A stretch of 49,035 bases of DNA from Muribacter muris (GTDB lineage: Bacteria > Pseudomonadota > Gammaproteobacteria > Enterobacterales > Pasteurellaceae), in assembly GCF_001038205.1 (NCBI RefSeq), contig NZ_JWIZ01000009.1:1-49035 (forward strand). The letters are read 5' to 3'. The position numbers were made by a program, and so were the translations under genes. A model generated the notes under the pieces. That model was not told the DNA's origin. It was given only the letters and a program-made list of their open reading frames with translations, and ran no database searches. This document shows, one piece after another, positions 8,441-18,669 of this stretch; the stretch's first letter is position 1, and every line of letters starts with the position of its first letter.

Positions 8441-9127
8441 ATGCCTAATTTTGCAAATTTCAACGCGGTTCTGACCGGTAAAAGCCGTGAGCATTTAGCC
8501 GGTTTACCGAACCCGTTATCCGATAAACACGCCTTACAACCTGAGGCGGTTACTGCCTTTCTTGCGTTACAACAGGCGGCGAAACGAGCGGGCTTTAATC
8601 TTCAGCCCGCCAGCACCTATCGGGACTTTGAGCGGCAAAAAATGATTTGGAACGCTAAATTTAACGGTGAGCGAAAAGTCCACGATGATCACGGTTGCGC
8701 GATTGAATTTAGCGGGCTGTCCGATTGGCAAAAAAGCCAAGCGATTTTGCGTTGGTCGGCAATGCCGGGGACGAGCCGCCATCATTGGGGGACGGAAATT
8801 GATATTTTCGATCCCGATTTACTGCCGCCGGATCAGACTTTGCGGCTTGAACCTTGGGAGTACCAAACGGGCGGCTATTTTCAACAACTCACTAACTGGC
8901 TGCTCGTCAATAGCGAGACCTTTGGCTTTTACTTTCCGTTTTTAGAGCAAACGGACAAACACATAGGGCAAGAGCCGTGGCATATCAGCTATTTTCCCCT
9001 TGCCGAGCAGTACGAGCGGTCGTTTACTGCTGAAATATTGCAAACGGCGTGGCAGGGTGAAGAGATTGCCGGTAAAGCCTGTTTGCTTGCCCACCTTGAT
9101 GAGATTTTTGAACGGTTTATTTTATGA
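8441..9127 (+). CDS. M15 (VanY/LAS-type) D,D-carboxypeptidase-like peptidase
   Basis: A 228-residue zinc peptidase of the LAS superfamily. [12 protein letters not shown] supplies the His and Asp zinc ligands, and EPWHISYFP supplies the catalytic Glu and third ligand His. Such enzymes trim D-Ala from peptidoglycan peptides. No signal peptide or lipobox is seen, so it may act on cytosolic muropeptides or leave by another route. The ATG at 8441 is preceded by GGTGAG, which is part of an uptake-signal copy (8424-8432). The stop overlaps the rsmJ start as ATGA, so the two genes are translationally coupled. Confidence 0.85.
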   Translation: MPNFANFNAVLTGKSREHLAGLPNPLSDKHALQPEAVTAFLALQQAAKRAGFNLQPASTYRDFERQKMIWNAKFNGERKVHDDHGCAIEFSGLSDWQKSQAILRWSAMPGTSRHHWGTEIDIFDPDLLPPDQTLRLEPWEYQTGGYFQQLTNWLLVNSETFGFYFPFLEQTDKHIGQEPWHISYFPLAEQYERSFTAEILQTAWQGEEIAGKACLLAHLDEIFERFIL

Positions 9128-9870
9128 TCCAGTTGATTAACCAAAGTGATTTTCGTGAACGGTTTCAAGCCGTTTGCGAAAAATGGCAGCTCACGCATAC
9201 CCCCGATGCAATCTTGGCGTTAGTACAAACAAATGAGCGATTGGAACTGCGCAAATTGGACGAGCCGAAATTGGGGGCGATTGCGGTCAATTTTGTCGAT
9301 GGTGTAATGGCACATCGGCGCAAATTCGGCGGCGGACGGGGGGAAGCGGTTGCTAAAGCGGTCGGGATTAAAGGGGATTATTTGCCGACCGTGATCGATG
9401 CCACCGCAGGACTGGGGCGAGATGCCTTTGTGCTGGCGTATGTCGGCTGCAAAGTGGTGCTGGTTGAACGCCAGCCGATCGTCTGTGCCTTGCTGGAAGA
9501 CGGTCTGCAACGTGCCTATCAAGATGCGGAAATCGGGGGCTTTATGCAACAACGAATGGTCTTGGCGGACGCACGCACGATCGAGGCATTATCTCCCGAT
9601 ACTGAGTTTGCCGATGTGGTGTACCTTGACCCAATGTACCCGCATAAGCAAAAAAGTGCGTTAGTCAAAAAAGAAATGCGGGTCTTTCAACATTTAGTCG
9701 GCGCAGATTTAGACAGCGATGCGTTTTTTGCACCGGCAAAACGGCTTGCCCGTAAACGCGTGGTGGTTAAACGCCCCGACTATGCGCCGTTTCTCGCCGG
9801 ACAAACGCCGGATTTCAGTCAGACCACCAAAAATCATCGCTTTGATGTCTATCTCTCCCACCTCAAATAA
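9124..9870 (+). CDS. rsmJ: 16S rRNA (guanine-1516-N2)-methyltransferase
   Basis: A 248-residue SAM-dependent methyltransferase that methylates G1516 of 16S rRNA. Motif I is [11 protein letters not shown] (about residues 90-100), followed by VVLVERQP for ribose contact. The catalytic motif is YLDPMYPHK. Length and motifs match the RsmJ/YhiQ family. It is coupled to the upstream M15 peptidase through a 4-base overlap. It converges with the yccS locus across only a few bases. Confidence 0.95.
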   Translation: MIQLINQSDFRERFQAVCEKWQLTHTPDAILALVQTNERLELRKLDEPKLGAIAVNFVDGVMAHRRKFGGGRGEAVAKAVGIKGDYLPTVIDATAGLGRDAFVLAYVGCKVVLVERQPIVCALLEDGLQRAYQDAEIGGFMQQRMVLADARTIEALSPDTEFADVVYLDPMYPHKQKSALVKKEMRVFQHLVGADLDSDAFFAPAKRLARKRVVVKRPDYAPFLAGQTPDFSQTTKNHRFDVYLSHLK

Positions 9871-9876
9871 GGTGAA

Positions 9877-12069
9877 TTAGGCAGGTGTAAGCTGCTTTTT
9901 GTGGTGATTATAATGCTTTTCCTGTTCCACAAAATGCCAAAGTTGCGGCAGCATCTGCACAATTAGGCGTAGTTGCTGCAACAGTACCAAGCTCTGCTCG
10001 TCAATACAGTGCTGATATTGTGCCTCAAACGTTTGTAGCTGCGTATCCATCGCCAAAATCTTTTGCTCGTTGCAATCGACACCTTTTGCCATATTGTCCA
10101 ATAATTTGGCGATTTGTTTACCCTGTTTGAAGAAAATAGCGGCAAAATCAATATGATGATTAAGGCTCTCGCTTTGGGTACGCTGCGAACCTAAAGCAGA
10201 AATATAACTGAGCAAGGTGTAGCTCAAACCGAGCAAAGTAGGGGCAAACTCAAGGGGCTGACGGTATTTTTTCGGCTCGCCCGCCATATTTGATACCGCC
10301 GTACTTAATCCGGTAACGGCGTTTTGCGCCGCCCGCCGTGCCACTCGATAGGAAAACTGATCCCGATAGCCGAACTGTAACTGGGCAACAATATGGCGTA
10401 AATAGTGAGCGCTGGCTTTTAAGGTTTCCCGCAAGCTGTTATGCAGATTGACAAACCGCCAATCCGGCCACAGATAAGCGACCCCAAACCACGCAATGCC
10501 TACGCCGATCAGTGTGTCAAAAATCCGCGGCAACATTGCGCCGTTCGGATCTAACCCGACCACATCAAAACTGACCAACACTTGAATCGTGATGAAAAAG
10601 GTGGAAAAACTGTAATTGTTGGAGCGAAAGAAAAAGAACAGGCTACTGGACGCAACTAATATGCCGAGCTGCGCTTCAAGGGTTGGGGAAAGATAGCGGA
10701 AAGACAGCCCGACTATCACCCCCAGCACAGTGCCGATTACACGTTGTGTCAGGCGTTTTTTGGTGGCGGAATAGTTCGGCTGACACACCAACACAGCGGT
10801 CAGCAAAATCCAATAGCCCTGCTCAATCGAAAACAGTTCTACCATTAAACTGGATAAAAATACCACAATCGAAAGCCGTACGGCGTGGCGAAACAGTTGC
10901 GATCCCAAATGGCACTGGCTGCGGATTGCCTGCACCATATTGCGAAATCCGGACACATTTTCGGCGATCAAGCGGGCGGTTGGCGGTGATTTTTTGCGAA
11001 GATCGATATTCTTCTTATCGTCGGCAAGTTGTGCCAACTGCCCCTCAATATTGCGCAGATTATCCGCAATGGATTGCAGTTTATGCCGTTGTAACACACC
11101 CTGTTGCTGATGGTAACGGAGGGATTGAATCAAACCCGCCAATACTTTTTCACCACGCACATTGTGCTGATAAGGCTGATTATGCCGTAAAGCTGTTGCT
11201 ACCTGTTGGCAGGCAATGGCTTGTAGTTCCAAAACCCGTTGAAAGCGGAAAATCAGATCGGTATTTTTAAGTTGCTCAAACAACGTATCATATTGCTAGT
11301 GGCTGGAGCTTGCCCGTTCCCAAATATCCTGCCCGATGAAGTAGTAACGCAGCATCTTTTGGGTGCGTAAATGGCGGTGCTGCCCCCTCAGGCGATAAAA
11401 CAACGCCACCCGTGTTTTATCAAATGCACTCATTACCGCAATATTGGCTTGAGCGAGGGCGAATTGCTTGGCGGGGAGGCAATCGGTATCGTCAGGGTCA
11501 AAAAAATCGGCTTTGATCTGCAAATATCGGCTCAGTGCCTCAAAATATTGCGCCATATTTTCCTGTACCGCACGGTGCGGGAAACAAAGATAGACAATCA
11601 CTGCGACAAAACCGTAGATCAGCGTACCGAATAAAATCAGCAAGGTATTGCTATACCAAGGCACAGTCGGGTTGTAGCTCAATGTAGTATAGAGGGCGAC
11701 CAGCAAAGTGCCGAAAGCGATAGTACTGTAACGTTGCCCGATTGCACCGAGCATAATTACCACAAAGGTGATCAGGGTAATCAGCGGAATAAACAGCCAA
11801 CCGTGGCTCAGTGCAAGTTGCGCAGACAGTGAAGAGATCGCAAAGGCAACCAAGGTAAAAAAGAGATTTTTGAGCCTGCCGGTTAGGCGGTTATCCAAAT
11901 CGGACAAGCCGGCGGCGATAATCCCCAGCATCAACGGCATTGTGTGTTCGGAAATATTGAGCTGCCAAATGCTAAGGGCGGCAAGGTTGGTTGCAAAGAA
12001 AATGGGTAATGTGCCGACAATATTCGCATTCAACCAATCGAAAGAGAGCTTTTTGAGCAAGGTGTTCAT
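9877..12069 (-). pseudogene. yccS: yccS-like FUSC-family membrane protein, interrupted by an in-frame amber codon
   Basis: The reading frame from ATG 12069 to the stop at 9877 would encode about 730 residues, the normal YccS size. It is interrupted by one TAG (11298-11296) after ERASSSH, and the same frame continues QYDTLFEQLKNTDLIFRFQ. The N part (257 residues) holds the first membrane bundle (ATNLAALSIWQLNISEHT onward). The C part (from a TTG at 11283) holds a second bundle with the FUSC signature around IEQGYWILLTAVLVCQPNYS. A single C-to-T change of CAG to TAG would explain the lesion. The function of YccS is not established; FUSC proteins are putative efflux components. Confidence 0.85.
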
Positions 12070-12124
12070 ACAAGCGGTCTGTTTTCAGCGATTTTTTGCC
12101 ATTTTAGGCGAATTTCAGCCGGAA

Positions 12125-12149
12125 AAAACCTCGAGCGTGTCGAGGTTTT
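12125..12149 (-). terminator. Terminator downstream of the small lipoprotein gene
   Basis: AAAACCTCGA (12125-12134) and TCGAGGTTTT (12140-12149) form a perfect 10-bp stem with a 5-nt loop. On the minus strand the stem ends in TTTTTT. Confidence 0.85.
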
Positions 12150-12158
12150 GCCGAAAGA

Positions 12159-12455
12159 TTATTTTGCCTCTTCACCTGGCAAAAGGTTTAGAGCTGGCTC
12201 TTCATTGCTCTCTATGGTTTGTTCTGTTTCCTCTACTTCCTCTACATCTATACGTTTTCCCATAGCAATATCGTGCTCATCGTACTCCCGCAATAACACG
12301 GCTAATTCGCCATTATCTTTTTGAACGACCAGTTCAACTTGGTTGTCAGGCAAATATTGGATACTCAAGATAGTGGCATTACCTTTTTCTTCATCAAGAG
12401 TAGAGCAAGCCGTTATCACTGTGCTGATAAATAGGATAAGAGAAAATTTTTTCAT
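12159..12455 (-). CDS. Small putative outer-membrane lipoprotein
   Basis: 98 residues with a lipoprotein signal (MKKFSLILFISTVITAC, lipobox ITAC, Cys at 17). Residues about 29-70 (ILSIQYLPDNQVELVVQKD to GKRIDV) resemble the C-terminal domain of the neighbouring Pcp/SlyB-like protein (VIRRDNGQEIVVVQ to GKRVRIV). An acidic tail rich in Glu follows. It lies 21 bp downstream of that gene on the same strand and ahead of a terminator. It therefore looks like a trimmed paralogue lacking the glycine-zipper region. No function is known. Confidence 0.7.
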   Translation of the reverse strand: MKKFSLILFISTVITACSTLDEEKGNATILSIQYLPDNQVELVVQKDNGELAVLLREYDEHDIAMGKRIDVEEVEETEQTIESNEEPALNLLPGEEAK

Positions 12456-12476
12456 TTATAATCCGAATGCTAAAGA

Positions 12477-12941
12477 TTATAGCAGTGAAACATTAAGAGC
12501 CGAATTTGAACCAACAATTCTAACACGTTTGCCCGGCACAAAACCAGCTTCTTTTTTCTGCACAACGACAATTTCTTGTCCGTTATCTCTACGGATAACC
12601 ATTTCCAAGGAGGAAACTTGGCTCACTTTTTCTTCAACGGTACTGCCGATCATCGCACCGGCAATTGCGCCCACAGTGGTTGCAATCGCTTGCCCACGGC
12701 CACCTCCCACGGTTGAACCGGCAATGCCGCCCAATACGCCGCCGCCGACTGTGCCTAACACACCGTTATTTTCGGCTTGAATTTTCACTTCACGCACCGA
12801 AACGATCGTGCCGTAGCTGATTGCCCGCGCTTCTTTCGCTTGGCTACCGCTATATACGCTACCACTGTAAATATCCGTATTTGAACAACCTACCAATGCA
12901 AAGCTTGCCATTAACGCAGCGGCTAAACCGATTTTTTTCAT
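12477..12941 (-). CDS. Glycine-zipper outer-membrane lipoprotein (Pcp/SlyB family)
   Basis: 154 residues from the ATG at 12941, which has GGAG seven bases upstream; a TTG twelve bases earlier is in frame but overlaps that site. The signal peptide ends in the lipobox LVGC. Residues about 60-105 form a glycine zipper (GTVGGGVLGGIAGSTVGGGRG) typical of the SlyB/Pcp/Rickettsia 17-kDa antigen family. The C-terminal part is beta-rich (SSLEMVIRRDNGQEIVVVQK). Members sit in the outer membrane and help its integrity. It probably forms a two-gene unit with the small lipoprotein downstream. Confidence 0.88.
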   Translation of the reverse strand: MKKIGLAAALMASFALVGCSNTDIYSGSVYSGSQAKEARAISYGTIVSVREVKIQAENNGVLGTVGGGVLGGIAGSTVGGGRGQAIATTVGAIAGAMIGSTVEEKVSQVSSLEMVIRRDNGQEIVVVQKKEAGFVPGKRVRIVGSNSALNVSLL

Positions 12942-12964
12942 TTTATGCTCCAAAAAATTAAAGG

Positions 12965-13591
12965 TTAATCTCTAGATTCCGAACGTACAACGTCATCAAT
13001 CGAATAAGGATGCAGCTTCAGACAAGTAGGATTGCTATAAGTTGCATCTCGTAATCGGATCGCAATGGTCGGATTGGCTAATCTTTCACCGCTCACGTAC
13101 GGCTGGCTGATTTTCAATATTAACGCCGGATTTTCCGCTAACTGAAATTGTGTGCATACCCTTGTAATCCACTGCTCGATCGTTTCTGCCGGCAACAGCG
13201 GCACAACCGCCTCAATATGTTCCCAACCTTGTTCAGCATAGACTTTGCCCTTCGGAAACGGCAATTCAATCACCGACACCCGTTGACCGAGAAAGTCGAG
13301 GGGCTGATAAAGACGAAATAAGCTGATTGGTCGCCCATTGACTTCACTCTCTTTCAGCAACGCTGCACCTTCTTCCAACAAGGTTCGCCATTGATGTGCT
13401 GTCTCAATATTATTCATTCTCACCGCCAAATGATCGATCTCAAACTGTGCGAGGGGCAGGCGGGCGATGTCGCTAATTTGCCGGATTTTCCGTTCAAACT
13501 CGGCTAACTCACCGAAACAAGCGGTCAGTTTTACGAAAAAATTTGCAAAAGGCGAGTTTTTAGCGGGGTTTTTTAGTATCATTACAGCCAT
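12965..13591 (-). CDS. yecM: YecM-like VOC-superfamily protein
   Basis: A 208-residue protein of the YecM family, whose structure resembles glyoxalase/isopenicillin synthase-type metal enzymes. [10 protein letters not shown] and [12 protein letters not shown] place metal-binding His and Glu residues as in the family. The substrate is unknown. It is divergent from argS with only 30 bp between start codons, the same pairing as in enterobacteria, so the two genes share a compact promoter region. The N terminus carries about 20 extra residues before the conserved part, so the true start might be slightly inside. Confidence 0.88.
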   Translation of the reverse strand: MAVMILKNPAKNSPFANFFVKLTACFGELAEFERKIRQISDIARLPLAQFEIDHLAVRMNNIETAHQWRTLLEEGAALLKESEVNGRPISLFRLYQPLDFLGQRVSVIELPFPKGKVYAEQGWEHIEAVVPLLPAETIEQWITRVCTQFQLAENPALILKISQPYVSGERLANPTIAIRLRDATYSNPTCLKLHPYSIDDVVRSESRD

Positions 13592-13621
13592 TTTTGTAAC
13601 GTATCATCAATAGGAATTATC

Positions 13622-15349
13622 GTGAATATTCAACACATTCTATCGGAAAAAATCAAGCACGCAATGATTAAGGCGGGGGCAGACGACAATGTTGAACCGC
13701 TTGTGCGTCAATCGGGCAAGGTGCAATTCGGTGATTACCAAGCAAACGGTATAATGGGCGCTGCCAAAAAATTGGGGAAAAACCCGCGTGAATTTGCCCA
13801 AAACGTGTTGGATCAACTGGATTTGAACGGCATTGCCGACAAATTAGAGATTGCCGGCCCGGGGTTCATCAATATTTTTCTCAATCCCACTTGGCTGGCG
13901 AATAATGTTCAGCACGCCTTAGCCGATGACAAACTCGGCGTTCATTTGAACCACACGCAAACGGTGGTGGCGGATTACTCCTCGCCAAACGTGGCAAAAG
14001 AGATGCACGTTGGGCATTTACGTTCAACCATTATCGGCGACAGCGTAGTGCGGGTGCTGGAATTTTTGGGCAATAAGGTCATTCGGGCAAACCACGTCGG
14101 CGACTGGGGCACACAGTTCGGTATGCTGATCGCCTACTTGGAAAAAATGGAAAACGAACACGCCAGTGAAATGGAACTGGGTGATTTGGAAGCCTTTTAC
14201 CGTGCCGCTAAAGCGCACTATGATAACGACGAAGCCTTTGCCGAAAAAGCCCGTCATTATGTGGTGAAATTGCAAAGCGGTGATGAGTATTGCCGCACAA
14301 TGTGGAAAAAATTAGTCGATATTACAATGCAGCAAAATCAGCGTAACTATGAACGCTTAAATGTTACGCTGACCGAAAAAGACGTAATGGGCGAAAGCCT
14401 GTATAACCCAATGCTGCCGGATATTGTGGCAGATCTCAAAGCGCAAGGCTTGGCAGTGGAAGATGACGGCGCATTGGTGGTTTTCCTTGATGAATTTAAA
14501 AATAAAGACGGCGAGCCGATGGGCGTGATTGTGCAGAAAAAAGATGGCGGTTTCCTCTATACCACCACCGATATTGCGGCGGCAAAATACCGTTGCCATA
14601 CCCTCAAAGCCGATCGTGCTTTGGTCTTTTCCGACTCTCGCCAAAGCCAGCATATGCAGCAAGCGTGGCTGATTACCCGTAAAGCCGGTTATGTGCCGGA
14701 CAGCTTCAGCCTTGAACATCACAACTTCGGAATGATGCTCGGCAAAGACGGCAAACCGTTTAAAACCCGCACCGGCGGTACGGTGCGTCTGGTCGATTTA
14801 CTGAACGAAGCCGAAGAACGTGCGGCAAAATTAATTGCAGAAAAAAATCCGGATCTGACCGCTTGCGAGCGACAAGCCGTGGTTGAAGCGGTGGCAATCG
14901 GGGCAGTGAAATATTCCGATCTCTCCAAAAACCGCACGACCGATTACGTCTTTGATTGGGACAATATGCTGAGCTTCGAGGGCAATACTGCCCCTTATAT
15001 GCAGTATGCTTACACCCGTATTCGTTCGATCTTCAGCCGTGCGAGCATCGACCCAACCCAACTTAGCGGCGAAATTCACCTTAGCGAAGATAAAGAACGC
15101 AGCCTCGCTCTAAAATTACTGCAATTTGAAGAGGCGATCACAGTGGTGGCAAAAGAGGGGACGCCGCATATTTTATGCCAATACCTCTATGAATTAGCAG
15201 GCGTGTTCTCTAGCTTCTACGAAGCTTGCCCGATCCTCAATGCCGAAGAAAGCGTAAAACAAAGCCGCTTACAACTGGCGTATTTAACCGCCAAAACCTT
15301 AAAACAAGGCTTGGATTTACTCGGTATTAAGACGGTGGAAAAAATGTAA
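13622..15349 (+). CDS. argS: Arginyl-tRNA synthetase
   Basis: A 575-residue class I synthetase that charges tRNA-Arg. The N-terminal Add-1 domain (about residues 1-110) is followed by [16 protein letters not shown] carrying the HIGH signature (HVGH) and by the Rossmann catalytic fold. There is no canonical KMSKS, as is common in Arg[15 protein letters not shown] lies at that place. The DALR anticodon-binding domain ends the protein ([13 protein letters not shown] onward). The start is GTG at 13622, preceded by AGGAATTATC. A hairpin follows the stop. Confidence 0.98.
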   Translation: MNIQHILSEKIKHAMIKAGADDNVEPLVRQSGKVQFGDYQANGIMGAAKKLGKNPREFAQNVLDQLDLNGIADKLEIAGPGFINIFLNPTWLANNVQHALADDKLGVHLNHTQTVVADYSSPNVAKEMHVGHLRSTIIGDSVVRVLEFLGNKVIRANHVGDWGTQFGMLIAYLEKMENEHASEMELGDLEAFYRAAKAHYDNDEAFAEKARHYVVKLQSGDEYCRTMWKKLVDITMQQNQRNYERLNVTLTEKDVMGESLYNPMLPDIVADLKAQGLAVEDDGALVVFLDEFKNKDGEPMGVIVQKKDGGFLYTTTDIAAAKYRCHTLKADRALVFSDSRQSQHMQQAWLITRKAGYVPDSFSLEHHNFGMMLGKDGKPFKTRTGGTVRLVDLLNEAEERAAKLIAEKNPDLTACERQAVVEAVAIGAVKYSDLSKNRTTDYVFDWDNMLSFEGNTAPYMQYAYTRIRSIFSRASIDPTQLSGEIHLSEDKERSLALKLLQFEEAITVVAKEGTPHILCQYLYELAGVFSSFYEACPILNAEESVKQSRLQLAYLTAKTLKQGLDLLGIKTVEKM

Positions 15350-15354
15350 TGTCG

Positions 15355-15374
15355 CAGGGGCTAAGTCGCCCCTG
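15355..15374 (+). terminator. argS terminator-like hairpin
   Basis: CAGGGGC (15355-15361) pairs with GCCCCTG (15368-15374) around a 6-nt loop directly after the argS stop. There is no strong T run, so termination may be partial and the DUF805 gene may be partly co-transcribed. Confidence 0.6.
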
Positions 15375-15435
15375 ATTGATAAGCGGTCAAATGACCCTAC
15401 TTTTTTGCAATATGTTTTCTTTGTGAGGTTTGACG

Positions 15436-16059
15436 ATGAAATGGTTTATTCACGCATTAAAAAATACTTTTAACTATCAAGGGCGGGCAAGACGGGCGGA
15501 ATACGGTTGGTTTATCCTGACGAATATCCTATTGCAGCTCGGCTTCCAATTTGTGTTTATGCTTATCGCTGCCCTCTTTTCCCTTAATCTCTTTTCGACA
15601 TCGCCAAATTTGTCTGAAACGAGTTTTATCGGTATGTGGGTAATTATGGCATTGATTGGCATTGCGCTGTTCGCCTACGTCATTGTAATATCGCTGGCAA
15701 CGTTCAGCCTAAATGCCCGCCGCCTACACGATTTAGGGTGGTCGGGCTGGTGGCAGCTTGCCGCTTATCTGCCGCCCCTATTGATTAGCATTGCCGGTTC
15801 TGTCTTTATAACATCATACCTTGAGCTAGTCCCACCGAATCTCGCCCATATAGATGAAACTCAAATGCGAGAAATCGGCAGTACAATCGCTTATACTAAT
15901 TTGATTATTTTATGTTCCTTGCTGTTTATCTTTGTGTTCCACGGTATTTTGTTGTTGAAAGACGGTCAACGTTTTACCAACCGATACGGACCGGATCCGA
16001 AAGCGGTAGAAAACACCGTATCCGAGCAACAAACACCGCCATTAGTACAATCACAATAG
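15436..16059 (+). CDS. DUF805 inner-membrane protein
   Basis: 207 residues from the ATG at 15436 (GTGAGG upstream; an earlier TTG at 15430 is in frame but less likely). The family signature is clear: a WFIHALKNTFNYQGRARRAEYGW-like N terminus, four hydrophobic segments, and ARRLHDLGWSGWW in the cytoplasmic loop. The C-terminal tail is short, polar and Gln-rich. DUF805 proteins have no assigned function. The gene is followed by an imperfect hairpin (CCGGCTAGAT 16075-16084 with ATCTAGTCGG 16102-16111). Confidence 0.85.
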   Translation: MKWFIHALKNTFNYQGRARRAEYGWFILTNILLQLGFQFVFMLIAALFSLNLFSTSPNLSETSFIGMWVIMALIGIALFAYVIVISLATFSLNARRLHDLGWSGWWQLAAYLPPLLISIAGSVFITSYLELVPPNLAHIDETQMREIGSTIAYTNLIILCSLLFIFVFHGILLLKDGQRFTNRYGPDPKAVENTVSEQQTPPLVQSQ

Positions 16060-16558
16060 CTCTCTCCTATTCAGCCGGCTAGATCATCTATTTCTGCCCC
16101 TATCTAGTCGGTATATAAAGAGATTATGTCAATAACCGTAGGGTGCTACGTTATCGTTTCATCATAAAAATACAATGGTTAAACGAGTATAGACGTAATG
16201 TCCCGACAATATACCCAAGTTCAAGTTTCCATCACTTCGGCAGAGCATATATTTTGCAAAAAATGCCGTTTAATTAACCGCTTGCTTACCGCAGAACTTC
16301 ACGATTATTCCTCCCTTTAATCTCGCCTAAAAAAGCACAAAATACGGTGTTTTTGCGTAAAAACGGATAATGTGCTATACTTTCAAGGAATTATAGAAAT
16401 TAGTAACATAATATCACTGATTTTCGTCTTATTTTTGGGTATTTATTCACCCTCCCGCTCGCAGTATATGCGCCGTTTGCCCGCTCGTTTGGCGGGCTGT
16501 TCGATTGATATTTCACACTGTGATCTATCACCTCAATTTAAAAATAGGAGTGTATGTT
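16060..16558. other. Intergenic region upstream of the first BCCT gene
   Basis: Contents recognised: the DUF805 hairpin, a promoter at 16353-16381, and a GCCCGC/GCGGGC hairpin at 16479-16497 within the implied ~170-nt leader. The leader hairpin lacks a following T run, so it is not an obvious terminator. No conserved coding sequence or known riboswitch was recognised. Confidence 0.6.
16353..16381 (+). promoter_or_regulatory. Promoter for the first BCCT gene
   Basis: TTGCGT (16353-16358), a 17-bp spacer and TATACT (16376-16381) with an upstream TG make a good sigma-70 match. Transcription from here would give a 5' leader of about 170 nt before the TTG start at 16559. Confidence 0.6.
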
Positions 16559-18586
16559 TTGACGATTTTAAAAAAGATTCAAAATAACTCATCATTTAAT
16601 CTGTTTGTAGTTTCAATGACCTTATTGTTGGTGGTGCTACTGATCTTAGCAACCTTAATCTTGCCCGAGCAGAGCCAATCCGTACTCAACTGGGCAAAAG
16701 CCGCTATTTTTGCCAATTTTAGTTGGTTTTATGTCTTAACTTTTTCAATATTTCTCGGCTTCTTGCTCATCTTATCCGTGAGCAGCCTAGGCAATATCAA
16801 ACTCGGCACAAACGAAGAAACGCCCGAGTTTTCATTTTTATCTTGGTTGGCAATGCTGTTTGCCGCCGGAATGGGGGTGGGATTGATGTTCTTCGGGGTT
16901 GCCGAACCGCTCACCCACTACTTTTCCAATATTACCCACGGCAGTTTGGAACAACGTCAGCAGCAGGCACTATTGCACACCGTTTTCCATTGGGGGATTC
17001 ACGCTTGGGCGGTGTATGCCGTAATAGCGCTTGCCCTTGCCTATTTCGCTTTCCGCTATAAGCTCCCTTTGGCGCTGCGTTCCTGCTTTTACCCGTTATT
17101 AAAAGAGCGAATCAACGGTAAGATCGGCGATGGTATTGATATTATGGCGCTAATTGCTACCCTGTTCGGGATTATCACTACTCTCGGGTTTGGCGCATCA
17201 CAACTGGGGGCAGGGCTTGAACAACTTGGCTGGCTATCGGAAAGTAACTTTGCTGTCCAAATTGCGATTATTGTGGTGGTAATGGGACTTGCCGTATTTT
17301 CGGCGATCTCTGGTGTCGGTAAAGGCGTCAAAATGCTCAGTGAAATCAATTTAGGCTTGGCTTTTTTACTGATGTTATTTGTGTTAATTGCCGGTCCGAC
17401 ACTCTACTTGCTTTCTGCATTTAGCGATAATTTAGGCTTCTATTTAAGCCATATTGTTGAGTTGAGCTTTAAAACCTATGCCTACGAAACGGAAAATACC
17501 GAATGGTTTACCGGCTGGACGGTGCTTTACTGGGCGTGGTGGTGTTCTTGGGCACCGTTTGTCGGACTGTTTATCGCGCGTATCTCCCGCGGACGCACCG
17601 TGCGTGAATTTATTTTCGGCGTGCTTGCCGTACCAAGCCTATTCTGCGTTTTATGGTTCACTGTTTTCGGTAATAGTGCGATTTGGTTCGATCTCAACGT
17701 GGCTAACGGTGCATTACACGAGTTAATCAACGCACCGGAGAAACTGCTGTTCACCTTTTTAGATTACTTACCGCTACCGATGATTACCGGTGTCGTAACA
17801 TTGATTGTTATTGCACTGTTTTTTATTACTTCCGCCGATTCAGGCATTTATGTGCTGAATAATATTGCCTCACGGGATAAAAGTTTGGCTTCTCCCCGCT
17901 GGCAAGCGGTAATGTGGGGCGTGTTAATGGCAGTTGTGGCGATTGTGCTGCTGGGTGCTGGCGGATTAAGCACGCTCCAAACGATGACACTGATTGTCGC
18001 TCTGCCGTTTGCAATGTTAATGTTGGTAATGTGCTTGAGCCTATGGAAAGGGCTGAACGTGGATAAAAAATATTTTGACGCGAAAGTTACACCAACCAGC
18101 ATTTTCTGGACAGGCGAGAAATGGAAAGAGCGCCTAGGGCAAATGCTCAATCAAACCCAAGAAAAAGACATTGTGAAATTCTTAAAACAAACGGCGTTAC
18201 CGGCAATGCGGGAACTACGTCAAGAGTTAATCGGGGTGCATAATCTGAATGTTGAGATTGTACAAGCCTTTGAAAATGAAGAGCCTTCGGTCGAATTGAT
18301 TATCCGTAAAGAATCAATGCGGGATTTTATGTACGGCATCAAATCGGTCGGACACGAAGTGTCGGAGCAGTTGTTAGATGATGAAAATCTGCCGCACTTG
18401 CAACATTCAATGACCTATCAGCCGATAACCTACTTCTTTGACGGGCGTAGCGGTTACGATGTACAGTATATGACCCGCAACGAGCTGATTGCCGATATTC
18501 TCAAACAGTATGAACGCTATCTCAGCTTATTAGATGATGTCGGTCAGGAATTGATGGCTCACGAACAAACCGAGCTGGCAGAGTAA
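16559..18586 (+). CDS. BCCT-family transporter (BetT-like)
   Basis: Sodium- or proton-coupled uptake of a trimethylammonium compound such as choline or betaine. The protein has 675 residues from a TTG start at 16559, chosen because AGGAG lies eight bases upstream and no ATG in frame precedes the conserved region. Twelve membrane segments are expected. Hallmarks: AAGMGVGLMFFGVAEPL, the aromatic-box segments HWGIHAWAVYA and WAWWCSWAPFVGLF, ARISRGRTVREF, and TSADSGIYVLNNIASRDK. The ~150-residue hydrophilic C terminus is as in BetT. A close paralogue follows immediately. The substrate is not certain from sequence. Confidence 0.9.
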   Translation: MTILKKIQNNSSFNLFVVSMTLLLVVLLILATLILPEQSQSVLNWAKAAIFANFSWFYVLTFSIFLGFLLILSVSSLGNIKLGTNEETPEFSFLSWLAMLFAAGMGVGLMFFGVAEPLTHYFSNITHGSLEQRQQQALLHTVFHWGIHAWAVYAVIALALAYFAFRYKLPLALRSCFYPLLKERINGKIGDGIDIMALIATLFGIITTLGFGASQLGAGLEQLGWLSESNFAVQIAIIVVVMGLAVFSAISGVGKGVKMLSEINLGLAFLLMLFVLIAGPTLYLLSAFSDNLGFYLSHIVELSFKTYAYETENTEWFTGWTVLYWAWWCSWAPFVGLFIARISRGRTVREFIFGVLAVPSLFCVLWFTVFGNSAIWFDLNVANGALHELINAPEKLLFTFLDYLPLPMITGVVTLIVIALFFITSADSGIYVLNNIASRDKSLASPRWQAVMWGVLMAVVAIVLLGAGGLSTLQTMTLIVALPFAMLMLVMCLSLWKGLNVDKKYFDAKVTPTSIFWTGEKWKERLGQMLNQTQEKDIVKFLKQTALPAMRELRQELIGVHNLNVEIVQAFENEEPSVELIIRKESMRDFMYGIKSVGHEVSEQLLDDENLPHLQHSMTYQPITYFFDGRSGYDVQYMTRNELIADILKQYERYLSLLDDVGQELMAHEQTELAE

Positions 18587-18589
18587 AAA

Positions 18590-18645
18590 CAAGCGGTGAG
18601 TTTAGGGCAAGAGTTTGCAAAAAGAGGAGCTATTCTCACCGCTTG
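18590..18645 (+). terminator. Inverted pair of uptake-signal sequences between the BCCT genes
   Basis: CAAGCGGTGAG (18590-18600) and CTCACCGCTTG (18635-18645) are exact inverted copies separated by 34 nt. Both contain the uptake-signal core. Such pairs often serve as terminators in this family. Here it could attenuate expression of the second transporter. Confidence 0.55.
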
Positions 18646-18669
18646 CCTGCCGAAATTGAGAGAAATTGA

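Noticed and set aside
9877-11283. The C-terminal half of yccS as a separate 468-residue gene starting at TTG 11283
   Set aside because: The frame is continuous with the upstream part across a single TAG and the combined length equals normal YccS, so a disrupted single gene is the simpler reading.
16198-16320. A 40-codon ORF upstream of the first BCCT gene
   Set aside because: No ribosome binding site, no recognisable product, and no conserved pattern; probably chance.
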